Below, piece after piece: positions 1-6,848 of a DNA stretch of 38,453 nucleotides. Source of the stretch: Christensenella sp. UBA1214 (lineage in GTDB: Bacteria > Bacillota > Clostridia > Christensenellales > CAG-138). The notes under the pieces are model-generated. The model was not told the DNA's origin, made no database searches, and saw only the letters and a program-made list of their open reading frames with translations. Each line of letters begins with the position of its first letter. Within the stretch, counting starts at the first letter, position 1. The stretch covers positions 39,065-77,517 of the forward strand of contig DBXK01000042.1 in assembly GCA_002309375.1 (NCBI GenBank), in the 5' to 3' direction. Made by a program: the position numbers and the translations under genes.

Positions 1-253
1 GGTAGGTGTCATCCCCGCCGATGGCGGTCATGATGAGGTCGATCTCCGGGTCGCGGAACGCTTCGAGAAGGTCCGCCGCCCGCTCCTCCGGATGCGCTTC
101 AAGATGCGCGATGCCCTTGCGCGCATTCGGCATGAATTTCACTTTTATTCCGTATTCCGAAAGTCTGTTGAGGCCGATCCCGACCTCGTGCGAAACGAAG
201 TCTTCGCCGACGAGCCCTCTCGAAAGGCTGACTATGCCGATGGTTTTGATCAT
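1..253 (-). CDS. S66 peptidase / LD-carboxypeptidase (MccF-like), N-terminal part
   Basis: This is the first 84 codons of a gene that runs off the left edge of the window, so its stop is not seen. The start is ATG at 253-251, preceded by a strong GGGGGAG ribosome binding site. The residues GIVSLSRG near the N-terminus, then HEVGIGLNRLSEYGIKV, HPEERAADLLEAF and an IGGDDTY ending match the N-terminal half of the S66 family. That family contains murein LD-carboxypeptidases and the microcin C self-immunity enzyme MccF. The catalytic Ser, Glu and His lie beyond the edge, so activity cannot be judged. It is the last visible gene of a minus-strand operon and starts 13 bases after the preceding stop. 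Confidence 0.8.
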   Translation of the reverse strand, partial: MIKTIGIVSLSRGLVGEDFVSHEVGIGLNRLSEYGIKVKFMPNARKGIAHLEAHPEERAADLLEAFRDPEIDLIMTAIGGDDTY

Positions 254-266
254 ATTCTCCCCCTTG

Positions 267-665
267 TTATTTCGTTTTTTCCCGTTGTTCGCGCTTTTTC
301 CTGCGCTGCGGGCGGTTCGCCTTTTCGGATTCGAAAAGCTCCACCGCGGCGTCGGTCATCTCCGTGCTCCAGGTCCTGCCGACCGGTTCGGCCTTTTTGA
401 GCCATTGGCAGTAAACGGCGTAATCCTCGTCGAAAACGATGTTATACGCCGGGCCGCATTCGTCGTTGGTGTGCGAATAGAGCCGCCGCCCGGTCCCGAT
501 CAGCCTTTCCGCCTCGCTGCCGTCCATCTTCGGCGAAAGGCGCGCAAAGACCTCCGCGGAGATCTCGTAAAGATCCCAAGATCCGCGGAAAATGATCTCC
601 GCTCCGTAAACGCCTTTTTCTTCGTTATAGCAGGCCTTCCAGCCCGTACCTTCCTTGAGCTTCAT
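267..665 (-). CDS. Hypothetical protein, 132 aa
   Basis: I do not recognise this family. The ATG at 665 is chosen because GGAG lies 7 bases upstream. A longer reading to 719 would overlap the phosphatase gene and has no ribosome binding site. The N-terminus (MKLKEGTGWKACYNEEKG) and a GSWDLYEIS segment look like a compact globular fold. The last 20 residues are very basic (repeated Arg/Lys), which suggests nucleic-acid contact or simply a charged tail. There is no signal peptide or membrane segment. It lies 13 bases downstream of the tyrosine phosphatase gene in the same operon. Confidence 0.7.
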   Translation of the reverse strand: MKLKEGTGWKACYNEEKGVYGAEIIFRGSWDLYEISAEVFARLSPKMDGSEAERLIGTGRRLYSHTNDECGPAYNIVFDEDYAVYCQWLKKAEPVGRTWSTEMTDAAVELFESEKANRPQRRKKREQREKTK

Positions 666-678
666 GTTTTTTCTCCGT

Positions 679-1245
679 TTATTCAAGCGCCGCAAGCACT
701 TTTTTGATATTCTCCACATCCGGGATCAGCAATGCGGGATCGACCTCCGGGTGCTTTTCGAGATATGCGTTTATGAGTTCTGTCAAATTCGCTTTGGTCT
801 CCAGATAATCGCCGATGATCGCAGCGTCATCGCATCCGAGTCTTCTCAAAAGCACCGCCGAAACGACGCCGGTGCGGTCCTTGCCTGAGCCGCAGAAGAA
901 CAGCGCCCTGCCCGGTGCGTTCAGGATCGTATCGACGATCTCATCCATCCGCCCGTCGAGCATTCCGAGATAAATCGCCGTCAGCTCCTCCGCGTTTTTC
1001 GGTATCCTTTCACCGCCGGTCACGGGCAGGTGATGATAGAAGAAGCCTTCCTCCCCTTCGAGCCTGCAGGGCGCCGCGGCGCATTCCTCCGGGCTGCGGA
1101 GGTCGACGACCGTCGTGACACCGGTTTCGCGCAGGAAAGCGACTTCCCCGTCCGTGAGATGCAGAGGGCAGTCGCTGCGGACGAACCGCCCGCCGCCCGC
1201 CGGCAAAAGCCTTGTGTTCAAAGTCGATTCAAGTAACGAACCCAT
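679..1245 (-). CDS. Tyrosine/dual-specificity protein phosphatase
   Basis: The 188-residue protein carries the phosphatase loop C-G-S-G-K-D-R-T-G (Cys118 to Arg124), the CX5R signature of Cys-dependent phosphatases of the Y_phosphatase3 / IphP type. The upstream VVDLRSPEE segment around residue 46 matches the family's conserved Asp-Leu-Arg region. Cytoplasmic, with no signal peptide. Known members remove phosphate from protein Tyr/Ser or from phosphoinositides; the substrate here is unknown. The ATG at 1245 has AAGGAG six bases upstream, overlapping the stop of the preceding gene, so translation is probably coupled. Confidence 0.85.
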   Translation of the reverse strand: MGSLLESTLNTRLLPAGGGRFVRSDCPLHLTDGEVAFLRETGVTTVVDLRSPEECAAAPCRLEGEEGFFYHHLPVTGGERIPKNAEELTAIYLGMLDGRMDEIVDTILNAPGRALFFCGSGKDRTGVVSAVLLRRLGCDDAAIIGDYLETKANLTELINAYLEKHPEVDPALLIPDVENIKKVLAALE

Positions 1246-1254
1246 TTTTGCTCC

Positions 1255-1833
1255 TTAATCCAGAAAAAGTTCCGCCGCTTCCATTGCCATCTCCGGATCG
1301 CTGAACGGGATCGAAAGAAAGGAATCGCGGTCGTAGATCTCTGCGACGTACTGCCTTTCACGCATCTTCCCTTCCGGGCTGTTCGCGGCCTTAAATGCTT
1401 CGATCAGCCTGTTGCGGGCCGCGGGAGAAAGATCCAGGCGGCTCGCGTTCATCAAAACGCCCTGCCCGACGGCATTAAGTGTCAGTACTGTGAGCCTGTT
1501 CTCCGTCAGCTCCTCAAGATGCTCCAGAAGGATCTCTTTCGCCTCGTCCTCCTCCGGGAGACTCTCCGTGATCTCGAAGGCGAAGGAGCCGAAAAGGAGA
1601 TCTTCGAATTCGAATTCCCCGTTTTTGAGCGAGAATTCAAGCTCGATATCCTTTGCCCCGTTCCGGCACGCTATCGCAAGGACCTTCCTTTTCGAATCCG
1701 GCGAAGGCGAAGCATATTCCGAATGCCAGAATGACGAGCAATGCTCCCAGTATTCCCGCTGGGTCGCGAACTCCTTTTCCCCGAAGGTCATGCCCCCGTC
1801 CGACAAGAGTTTTTTTGCTTCGTCAAATCTCAT
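1255..1833 (-). CDS. Hypothetical protein, 192 aa
   Basis: No family recognised. An earlier in-frame ATG at 1851 overlaps the flavodoxin gene and has no ribosome binding site, whereas ATG 1833 has GAGG five bases upstream, so 1833 is preferred. The protein is acidic and soluble, with no signal peptide or membrane helix. A stretch around residue 35 is rich in Trp, His and Ser. The C-terminal half looks mostly alpha-helical. Its position between a flavodoxin-type reductase and a phosphatase, with near-zero spacing, shows it belongs to the same transcript but gives no clear function. Confidence 0.7.
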   Translation of the reverse strand: MRFDEAKKLLSDGGMTFGEKEFATQREYWEHCSSFWHSEYASPSPDSKRKVLAIACRNGAKDIELEFSLKNGEFEFEDLLFGSFAFEITESLPEEDEAKEILLEHLEELTENRLTVLTLNAVGQGVLMNASRLDLSPAARNRLIEAFKAANSPEGKMRERQYVAEIYDRDSFLSIPFSDPEMAMEAAELFLD

Positions 1834-1840
1834 CTTTGCC

Positions 1841-2479
1841 TCATTTCCCATCCGGGAAGCTTGTGAACGCGCCGCGTTCGAGCTCCGGCAGACCGTATTT
1901 TTCCTTTGCGTCCGCGATTGCGCGGATCATGAACGCCATATTGCGGGCAAGGTTGCGCATCGTCTGCAGACCCTCGAGATCCTTCTTCACATCGTCCGCC
2001 GTGAAGCCGTGCACCTGGTTCCAGTAGGTCGAGGAGGCGACGGGCATGCTGCTGATCGTGAAATATTTATTAAGCACGTCGAAGCTCGCCGTGTTGCCGC
2101 CCCTTCTGCAGGAAACGACCGCCGCGCCGACCTTGAAATGCTTCGGGAAGCGCGTGCTGTAAAACAGGCGGTCGAGGAATGAAATGAGCGTCCCGTTCGG
2201 GGAGCCGTAATAGACGGGGCTGCCGATCACGAGCCCGTCCGCCGTTTCGAATTTCGGCGCGGTTTCATTGACGAGATCGTCGAAAACGCATTTGCCGAGC
2301 TTGCCGCATTTCCCGCAGGCGATGCAGCCGCGGATATCCGCGCCGCCGATATTGACGAGCTCGGTTCCGACGCCCTCCTGCGCAAAAACCTTCATCATCT
2401 CTTCAAGCGCCGCCGCTGTGCAGCCATGCGCGCGCGGGCTCCCGTTGATCAAAAGCACTTTCTTCTTTTCCGGTTCCAT
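1841..2479 (-). CDS. Flavodoxin-family NAD(P)H reductase with Cys cluster (iron-sulfur flavoprotein-like)
   Basis: This 212-residue protein has the FMN phosphate-binding loop of the NADPH-dependent FMN reductase/flavodoxin-2 fold (INGSPRAHGCT, residues 11-21). The second flavin loop is SPVYYGSPNG at 88-97. A Cys-rich stretch at Cys52, Cys55, Cys58 and Cys64 resembles the cluster motif of iron-sulfur flavoproteins, which transfer electrons in anaerobes. The C-terminus has a long helical extension. It is the first gene of its operon, with GAGGTG upstream of ATG 2479 and a sigma-A promoter at 2513-2541. The physiological electron partner cannot be told. Confidence 0.85.
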   Translation of the reverse strand: MEPEKKKVLLINGSPRAHGCTAAALEEMMKVFAQEGVGTELVNIGGADIRGCIACGKCGKLGKCVFDDLVNETAPKFETADGLVIGSPVYYGSPNGTLISFLDRLFYSTRFPKHFKVGAAVVSCRRGGNTASFDVLNKYFTISSMPVASSTYWNQVHGFTADDVKKDLEGLQTMRNLARNMAFMIRAIADAKEKYGLPELERGAFTSFPDGK

Positions 2480-2512
2480 AAGTTCACCTCATTCGGTCTT
2501 TTTTTCGGTTCA

Positions 2513-2541
2513 AGTCTATCATACTATTGAGAATATTTCAA
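2513..2541 (-). promoter_or_regulatory. Sigma-A promoter of the flavodoxin operon
   Basis: Read on the minus strand: TTGAAA at 2541-2536, 17-base spacer, TAGACT at 2518-2513, about 34 bases ahead of the flavodoxin start. It lies between that start and the terminator of the ArsR operon. Confidence 0.55.
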
Positions 2542-2553
2542 TCTCCGCATATG

Positions 2554-2577
2554 AAAAACCGCCCCGTCGGGAGCGGT
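2554..2577 (-). terminator. Rho-independent terminator of the ArsR-GNAT operon
   Basis: On the minus strand a stem ACCGC...GCGGT with an inner CCC-GAC-GGG hairpin is followed by TTTT. It sits 30 bases past the GNAT stop at 2608. Confidence 0.75.
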
Positions 2578-2607
2578 GTTCATTCGGTTCTCGGGTATGT
2601 GCTGCGC

Positions 2608-3045
2608 TCAGCGGAGGATCAGCTCCATCACGATCTCGCCGTCTTCATCATCGCCGGTATGGCGGAAGCCGAGCTTTTCATAGAGTTTCTTCGCCGCATC
2701 GTCGCCTTCGACATAGCAGAGCACGATTTTATCGTATCTGCCGTCAGCGCGCATCAGATCGACGATTTGCTTCGCGGCGTCGAGGCCGAAGCCCCTGCCC
2801 TGATAGCGCCGGTCGATAAAGAACTGGGAAAAATTATAGCATTCCCAATCCGGGATGTCATAATAAAGCGCCATCCCGACAGGCGTTTCGTCATTATAAA
2901 TGATTAACGCGCGGCTGCGCTCGTTCCGGTAAGCATACGCCCGGGCGAGGATGCCCGCGCTTTCCGCGACGAACCTGCGCTGATCCTCGCCGACGGCGAG
3001 GCCGCTGCGCCAGTTATCCGGTGTGACGTCTTCAAGACGGATCAT
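2608..3045 (-). CDS. GNAT N-acetyltransferase
   Basis: This 145-residue single-domain acetyltransferase has the motif A acetyl-CoA loop as RYQGRGFGLDAAK (about residues 79-91). It also has the motif B ending KLYEKLGFRHTGD typical of spermidine/spermine-type (BltD-like) GNATs. The acceptor amine is unknown. GGGAGG lies six bases before ATG 3045. It follows the ArsR gene by 36 bases without a promoter and is followed by a terminator, so it is the last gene of the ArsR operon and probably under its control. Confidence 0.85.
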   Translation of the reverse strand: MIRLEDVTPDNWRSGLAVGEDQRRFVAESAGILARAYAYRNERSRALIIYNDETPVGMALYYDIPDWECYNFSQFFIDRRYQGRGFGLDAAKQIVDLMRADGRYDKIVLCYVEGDDAAKKLYEKLGFRHTGDDEDGEIVMELILR

Positions 3046-3081
3046 ATTTGCCTCCCTGCTGCGTTCGTTGAATTCCCGGGT

Positions 3082-3636
3082 TTACTTCACCCTCGTATAC
3101 CTGCCGTTTTCGCGGGTCAGGATCCCCTCGGAGATCATGTCCCGGCGGATCGTGCAGTAATCGGGATGGATCTGCTCGATCATCCCGCTGAGCACTGCCT
3201 CTTCGTAAACCTTGCCGGGAGTGAAATTCTCGGCGATCTTTTGAAGCACGATCAGCTTTTTCTTGCGCTGAACGGGGATCTGCCGAAGCTTTTCCCCGTC
3301 GAAGAAAGCGTCGAGCACCTTTTTGCGGTAAGCTTCCTCCCGCTTTTGCGTCTCATCCTCCTGCGGGTTTTCGCCGCCGATAAGCTCCGAAAGGCGGAGC
3401 TTCGTGAGCGCCTGGTCGAGCGCGTAAACGGTATAGTACTGATCCTTGCGGGAGGTCACAAGCCCCGCTTCCTCGAGCTTTTTCATATGGAAGGAGAGCG
3501 TGGAGGCACTGAGGCCGAGCTTTTCCGCAAGCAGCTCGCCGTAAGCTTCGCCGCTTTGGAGCACGGAAAGGATATTCAGCCTCGACGCATCGGAAAGGCA
3601 TTTGAAGATCCGGATCGCGGTTTCTCTTTCCATCAT
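3082..3636 (-). CDS. ArsR-family regulator with C-terminal DUF2087 domain
   Basis: Residues 1-80 form a winged helix-turn-helix of the ArsR type (CLSDASRLNILSVL, then LGLSASTLSFHMKKLEEAGLV as recognition helix). Residues 108-184 match DUF2087 (FFDGEKLRQIPVQRKKK, then CTIRRDMISEGIL), a domain often fused to such regulators. No Cys pair of the metal-sensing ArsR proteins is visible, so the inducer is probably not a metal. The start overlaps the upstream gene by four bases (ATGA), so the two are translationally coupled. Two matching inverted repeats around the operon promoter (3990-4007 and 4045-4062) are likely its own binding sites. Confidence 0.88.
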   Translation of the reverse strand: MMERETAIRIFKCLSDASRLNILSVLQSGEAYGELLAEKLGLSASTLSFHMKKLEEAGLVTSRKDQYYTVYALDQALTKLRLSELIGGENPQEDETQKREEAYRKKVLDAFFDGEKLRQIPVQRKKKLIVLQKIAENFTPGKVYEEAVLSGMIEQIHPDYCTIRRDMISEGILTRENGRYTRVK

Positions 3637-3965
3637 TCAGCCCTCGCCGCCCTGAAACGGGCGCGGACGTCCGCCAGCGCTTCGAGCTTCGTTTCCTCAA
3701 CGCAGATCTTCTTTGCATCGTTCTGCTTTTTCGCCGCCTCAAGCGCCGCGCCCCATTCGCCTTCGAAGCGGGTCAGCATCGCGGCGAAGCCATCGATATT
3801 CCCGCGCTTTGCCTGCACGCCGCAGACCGTTGCGCAGATATCGTAAACATTGGCCCTCACGGTGCAGAAAACGGCTTCATCGCCCTTACTTTCCGCGCGC
3901 AGCTGCGCCGCTTTTTTGTTCAGTGCGGCATTTTCGGCCCTGAGTTCATTGATGAATCTTTCCAT
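3633..3965 (-). CDS. Hypothetical helical protein, 110 aa, leader gene of the ArsR operon
   Basis: Unrecognised. The start is ATG 3965, with AAGGTG six bases upstream; a GTG nine bases earlier lies inside that ribosome binding site and is rejected. The sequence is Ala/Lys/Glu-rich and almost wholly alpha-helical, with two Cys near the middle (ICATVCGV). There is no signal peptide or membrane segment. It is the first gene after the operator-flanked promoter and shares four bases with the ArsR gene. It may be a partner or a co-regulated accessory protein, but nothing in it shows a function. Confidence 0.7.
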   Translation of the reverse strand: MERFINELRAENAALNKKAAQLRAESKGDEAVFCTVRANVYDICATVCGVQAKRGNIDGFAAMLTRFEGEWGAALEAAKKQNDAKKICVEETKLEALADVRARFRAARAE

Positions 3966-3989
3966 CGGTTTCACCTTGCTTTCAATTTA

Positions 3990-4007
3990 TTTTGACAGCC
4001 ATCGAAA
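3990..4007. promoter_or_regulatory. Putative ArsR operator, downstream site
   Basis: An 18-base imperfect inverted repeat of arms TTTTGAC and ATCGAAA around a 4-base spacer. It has the same 7-4-7 layout as the site at 4045-4062 and lies just downstream of the -10 box, where bound protein would block transcription. Confidence 0.5.
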
Positions 4008-4009
4008 TA

Positions 4010-4038
4010 AATATAGCACAGAGGCCGAAGGATGTCAA
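4010..4038 (-). promoter_or_regulatory. Strong sigma-A promoter of the ArsR operon
   Basis: Minus strand TTGACA at 4038-4033, 17-base spacer, TATATT at 4015-4010; near consensus. It is about 45 bases upstream of the start at 3965 and is bracketed by the two putative operators. Confidence 0.8.
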
Positions 4039-4044
4039 TATCTG

Positions 4045-4062
4045 TTTCGATATGCATCGAAA
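4045..4062. promoter_or_regulatory. Putative ArsR operator, upstream site
   Basis: A perfect inverted repeat with arms TTTCGAT and ATCGAAA around ATGC. It lies just upstream of the -35 box, with its centre 55 bases (about five helical turns) from the centre of the downstream site. Confidence 0.6.
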
Positions 4063-4072
4063 TATATTGTTG

Positions 4073-5680
4073 TCAATCACAGGGCAGCTCCGCGATCAGC
4101 GCAAGCAGATCGAGGATCTCGCCGCGCAGCTTTTCGCTTTCCAGCCCCGCGATAAAGAAGCAGACCTGCGGCCAGCCGGCGGCCGCCGCGATCCAGCCAT
4201 ACCACTCCATCGCCCGCTCTTCGAGCTCGGTCGCGTGATAGATACCGAGCATCCGCGCACGGAGCTTCTTTTCGCCTTTCAGGTAGTTTTCGAGCCTCGT
4301 TCCGGCGCCGATCGGCTCCAAAGTATCTTCATCGAAGCCGCCGCCGAGGTTTGCGAACTGGTTGACGATGACCTCCGTTCCGGCGTTGTTGAAATCGATC
4401 AGGCCGGCCATGTGCTTATTCTCGTCGATAAGCACGTTGCTGAGGTTTTCATCCGCCTGAAATACGCAGCGCGGGAGCTCCCGATAGACGGCGCGCAGCT
4501 TTTCGCGCACCTCGGAATGCTTCTTTTCAAGGCGTTCGGCGAGCGCCGTCTCCCCCATTTCCCGAAGCTTTTCCGTCAGGCGCTCGAAGTTCTGCTGTTT
4601 TTCATCCTTCCCGACCGCGATATCATAAGGCGCGAGGTCGAAAAGGCTGTACATGCCCATCGTGTCGATCAGATCGACGTTCTTATACCTTTCCGCGAAC
4701 CGCGCGACGCTTTCGAGCACCTCCGGCCAGAGGGCATCCTGCTCCTCCGGGGAAAGCTCGTCGCCGAGCGGCAGATCGACGTATTCCGCAAGGTAGCAGA
4801 CGAGCTCATGCCACCCGCGGAAAAATGCGCCGTCCTTATCGGGGATAAAGGCCGGGCAGCGGAGGCCGAAATCCTTGTACCTTCCGATCAGGCGGTTCAG
4901 CTCGTTCATGCGCTTTTCAGTCATTTCCGGCGCGTTGCAGAAGCGGAGCACCCACTTTTTGTCGATAATGTAATTGAGGCGGATATCGTCGGCGCCGTGC
5001 GATGTGTCGATAAGGCGGATCTCATCCCCGCCTGCGATGCCGAAGCCCGCAAGCGCCGCAAGGATCTCCCCTCGGTCGGGCGCCGTCATGTTTTCCGGAA
5101 AATGCTTCCCGGGAGTCAGGTTTTCATCGGTCGTTTTCATTGTTTTCGCCTCTTTTTCGAGCATCTCCGTGATTTTCGCCGTCACGCTTTGATAATCGTT
5201 TTCGATCAGCGCGACTCTTTCGCCGGCTTCGGTGAAGCCTTCCGCGTACCTTCGGTTTTCCGCCTTGAGCTCTTCCTTCGTGCAGTCGTCGAAAAGCCTT
5301 TTTTCAATATCCGATCCGTGCTTTTCGATCTCGCCGAAATGCGCGTCGATATAATCCTCCGTCATCGCAAGGCAGATGAAGCGGATATCCTTTTGATACC
5401 GGCCGTCAAGCTCCGCCCGCCAGGAGAAGGGAACGTAGCAGCCCTCGACGATCAGATCCTGTTCGTTCTCGATCGCGGTTTTGATGATCTCCCGCACGAT
5501 CGGCCAAAGGTAATCCGTCAGCTTTTCGTCATCCTCTGGTGTGAGAGCGGTATTGCCGCTGCGGATCAGGCCCATTTTCAGATGGTCGATCGAAAGATAC
5601 GGGAATTTCAGTTTTTCGAGCAGGCGCTGCGCAAGGAGCGTTTTCCCGGTATGGGAAGCGCCCGTAATGAGGATCACCAT
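4073..5680 (-). CDS. P-loop kinase-like domain fused to an APH-type phosphotransferase
   Basis: A 535-residue two-domain protein. Residues 1-178 hold a Walker A loop (GASHTGKT, 7-14) and a VEGCYVPF segment near 78, as in small nucleotide or phosphoglycerate kinases. Residues 195-535 have the aminoglycoside phosphotransferase/protein-kinase-like fold. In place of the usual HGDxHxxN the catalytic loop reads FQADENLSN (Asp410, Asn415), followed by the metal-binding LIDFN (Asp429). Substrates of both domains are unknown. An internal ATG (5140, residue 181) with AGAGG eight bases upstream sits at the junction, a probable relic of two separate genes. It resembles the phosphotransferase at 11582-12601. 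Last gene of the subtilase operon. Confidence 0.8.
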   Translation of the reverse strand: MVILITGASHTGKTLLAQRLLEKLKFPYLSIDHLKMGLIRSGNTALTPEDDEKLTDYLWPIVREIIKTAIENEQDLIVEGCYVPFSWRAELDGRYQKDIRFICLAMTEDYIDAHFGEIEKHGSDIEKRLFDDCTKEELKAENRRYAEGFTEAGERVALIENDYQSVTAKITEMLEKEAKTMKTTDENLTPGKHFPENMTAPDRGEILAALAGFGIAGGDEIRLIDTSHGADDIRLNYIIDKKWVLRFCNAPEMTEKRMNELNRLIGRYKDFGLRCPAFIPDKDGAFFRGWHELVCYLAEYVDLPLGDELSPEEQDALWPEVLESVARFAERYKNVDLIDTMGMYSLFDLAPYDIAVGKDEKQQNFERLTEKLREMGETALAERLEKKHSEVREKLRAVYRELPRCVFQADENLSNVLIDENKHMAGLIDFNNAGTEVIVNQFANLGGGFDEDTLEPIGAGTRLENYLKGEKKLRARMLGIYHATELEERAMEWYGWIAAAAGWPQVCFFIAGLESEKLRGEILDLLALIAELPCD

Positions 5681-5690
5681 ACTGCCACCG

Positions 5691-6053
5691 TCAATCTTCT
5701 TCCGGAGCCTTCCAGAAATTGCCCTTATAGAAATTTTCGTTGCCGAGCGGCACGGCCGTCAGCTTGAAGATCACGCAGCCGTCCGGGCAGACGATCGTCT
5801 TTGTGTATCTGCTGTCGCCGCCGACGTTTGAAAGGTCGCCGCCGCTGCGGACGGCCTCCATGATCGGGTAGAGCATCATCATCGTTTTCGAGCAGATGCC
5901 CTGCCCCGCCCCGTTCACCGGGCAGCCGTAGGTGCAGGAATAGCGGTCGCCGATCTCCTCGCCGTTGCGGCAGTAGTTCTCCGTGCGGTTTCCGCGCAGG
6001 AACCCGACGACCTCGACCGTGAATTCATATTCCTCGTCATACCATTTTTTCAT
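5691..6053 (-). CDS. TIGR04076-family protein
   Basis: A small Cys-containing protein of 120 residues. Its layout (Cys28, Cys40, Cys44, then GQGICSKTMMMLYPIMEAVRSGG, then a CPDGCVIFKL ending) matches what I recall of the TIGR04076 family, a group of unknown function common in anaerobes. The Cys residues could bind a metal, but this has not been shown for the family as far as I know. ATG 6053 has GGAGGAG at good spacing. It overlaps the upstream GNAT gene by 17 bases and is followed 10 bases later by the P-loop/phosphotransferase gene, so it is mid-operon. Confidence 0.7.
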   Translation of the reverse strand: MKKWYDEEYEFTVEVVGFLRGNRTENYCRNGEEIGDRYSCTYGCPVNGAGQGICSKTMMMLYPIMEAVRSGGDLSNVGGDSRYTKTIVCPDGCVIFKLTAVPLGNENFYKGNFWKAPEED

Positions 6054-6519
6054 TGGGATTCTCCTCCGTTTTCCGGCCGCTCAGCCTGTATTCATACCAT
6101 TCCCCGCCTCTCGGAACGAAACCGACCGCAAGAAACATCCGCCTGCTCTGTTCGTTGAAGGAATAGATCTCCGCCTTCACCGCGTCCATCCCCTTTTCGC
6201 GGGCAAGGGCAAGCATTTCCTCAACGCATTTCCTTCCGATATGCCTGTTCTGGTATTCCTTCGAAACGACGATCGCGATCTCCGCATTATTCCGGAGCGA
6301 AACGTCCCCGATGAGAACGCCGCGATACTCGATATAGTAACACTCGCCGTGCGTGCTCAGGAAATCGTACATCCTGTGCAGCGTTTCGATGTCGTAAACA
6401 TAGTCGATATTGTCGACCTGCCGACAGACGTCCGGATCCGAATACCACGGCAGCGAAGCCTCGTCGTTGCGGTAGTACGGGATCAGCCTTATTTCATCAT
6501 CAACGGTGCGGATGCGCAT
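6037..6519 (-). CDS. GNAT N-acetyltransferase (RimJ/RimL-like)
   Basis: 160 residues with the acetyl-CoA-binding segment IAIVVSKEYQNRHIGRKCVEEML (shown from about residue 81; Q/R-x-x-G/A pattern slightly degenerate as NRHIGR). The motif B ending is EQSRRMFLAVGFVPRGG. This is the pattern of RimJ/RimL-type N-terminal or small-molecule acetyltransferases. Its start is one base after the TfoX-like stop (TGATATG) with no ribosome binding site of its own, so it relies on translational coupling. The substrate is unknown. Confidence 0.8.
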   Translation of the reverse strand: MRIRTVDDEIRLIPYYRNDEASLPWYSDPDVCRQVDNIDYVYDIETLHRMYDFLSTHGECYYIEYRGVLIGDVSLRNNAEIAIVVSKEYQNRHIGRKCVEEMLALAREKGMDAVKAEIYSFNEQSRRMFLAVGFVPRGGEWYEYRLSGRKTEENPNEKMV

Positions 6520-6520
6520 A

Positions 6521-6844
6521 TCAGCGAGACCGTTTCCTTTCCGGCAGGTCGGCGGCGATCGCCTCGATCAGGCGGCAGGTGAGCTCCCGGTCGTCCACGT
6601 CGGCGGCGAGCATTTCCTTCGCGCCTTCATAGGGGATCTGCATTTCGGCAGTGCGCGAAATCTCCGCAAGCAGTTTGAGCGCGCCGGGCGTCGGCTTCAG
6701 AAGCAGGCGGTCGTCGTATATGCCGCCCACCACCTTCCCGCGGCAGTAAAGGACGTATTCGCCCATCATCGCCCGGCATGAAACGCCGTCGAGCGGCGAA
6801 AGCTGATCCATCACAAAATTAAGGAATTCTTTGCTTGAAGCCAT
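6521..6844 (-). CDS. TfoX N-terminal-domain protein
   Basis: 107 residues matching the TfoX/Sxy N-terminal domain (FVMDQLSPLDGVSCRAMMGEYVLY, then KVVGGIYDDRLLLKPT). In gammaproteobacteria TfoX promotes competence. Stand-alone copies of this domain in Clostridia are widespread and have no proven role, so no competence function is claimed. The ribosome binding site is weak. The ATG lies four bases after the subtilase stop, pointing to coupling with that gene. Confidence 0.85.
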   Translation of the reverse strand: MASSKEFLNFVMDQLSPLDGVSCRAMMGEYVLYCRGKVVGGIYDDRLLLKPTPGALKLLAEISRTAEMQIPYEGAKEMLAADVDDRELTCRLIEAIAADLPERKRSR

Positions 6845-6848
6845 TTCT

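Noticed and set aside
4048..4076. A second TTGACA upstream in the ArsR control region as an extra promoter
   Set aside because: At 17-base spacing the -10 would be ATATCG, which is too poor.
3992..5767. A 591-codon plus-strand open frame opposite the P-loop/phosphotransferase gene
   Set aside because: Antisense to visible Walker A and kinase motifs, and it starts inside the ArsR operator region.
6521..6844. Competence regulator role for the TfoX-like protein
   Set aside because: Only the N-terminal domain is present, and no competence genes are seen nearby.
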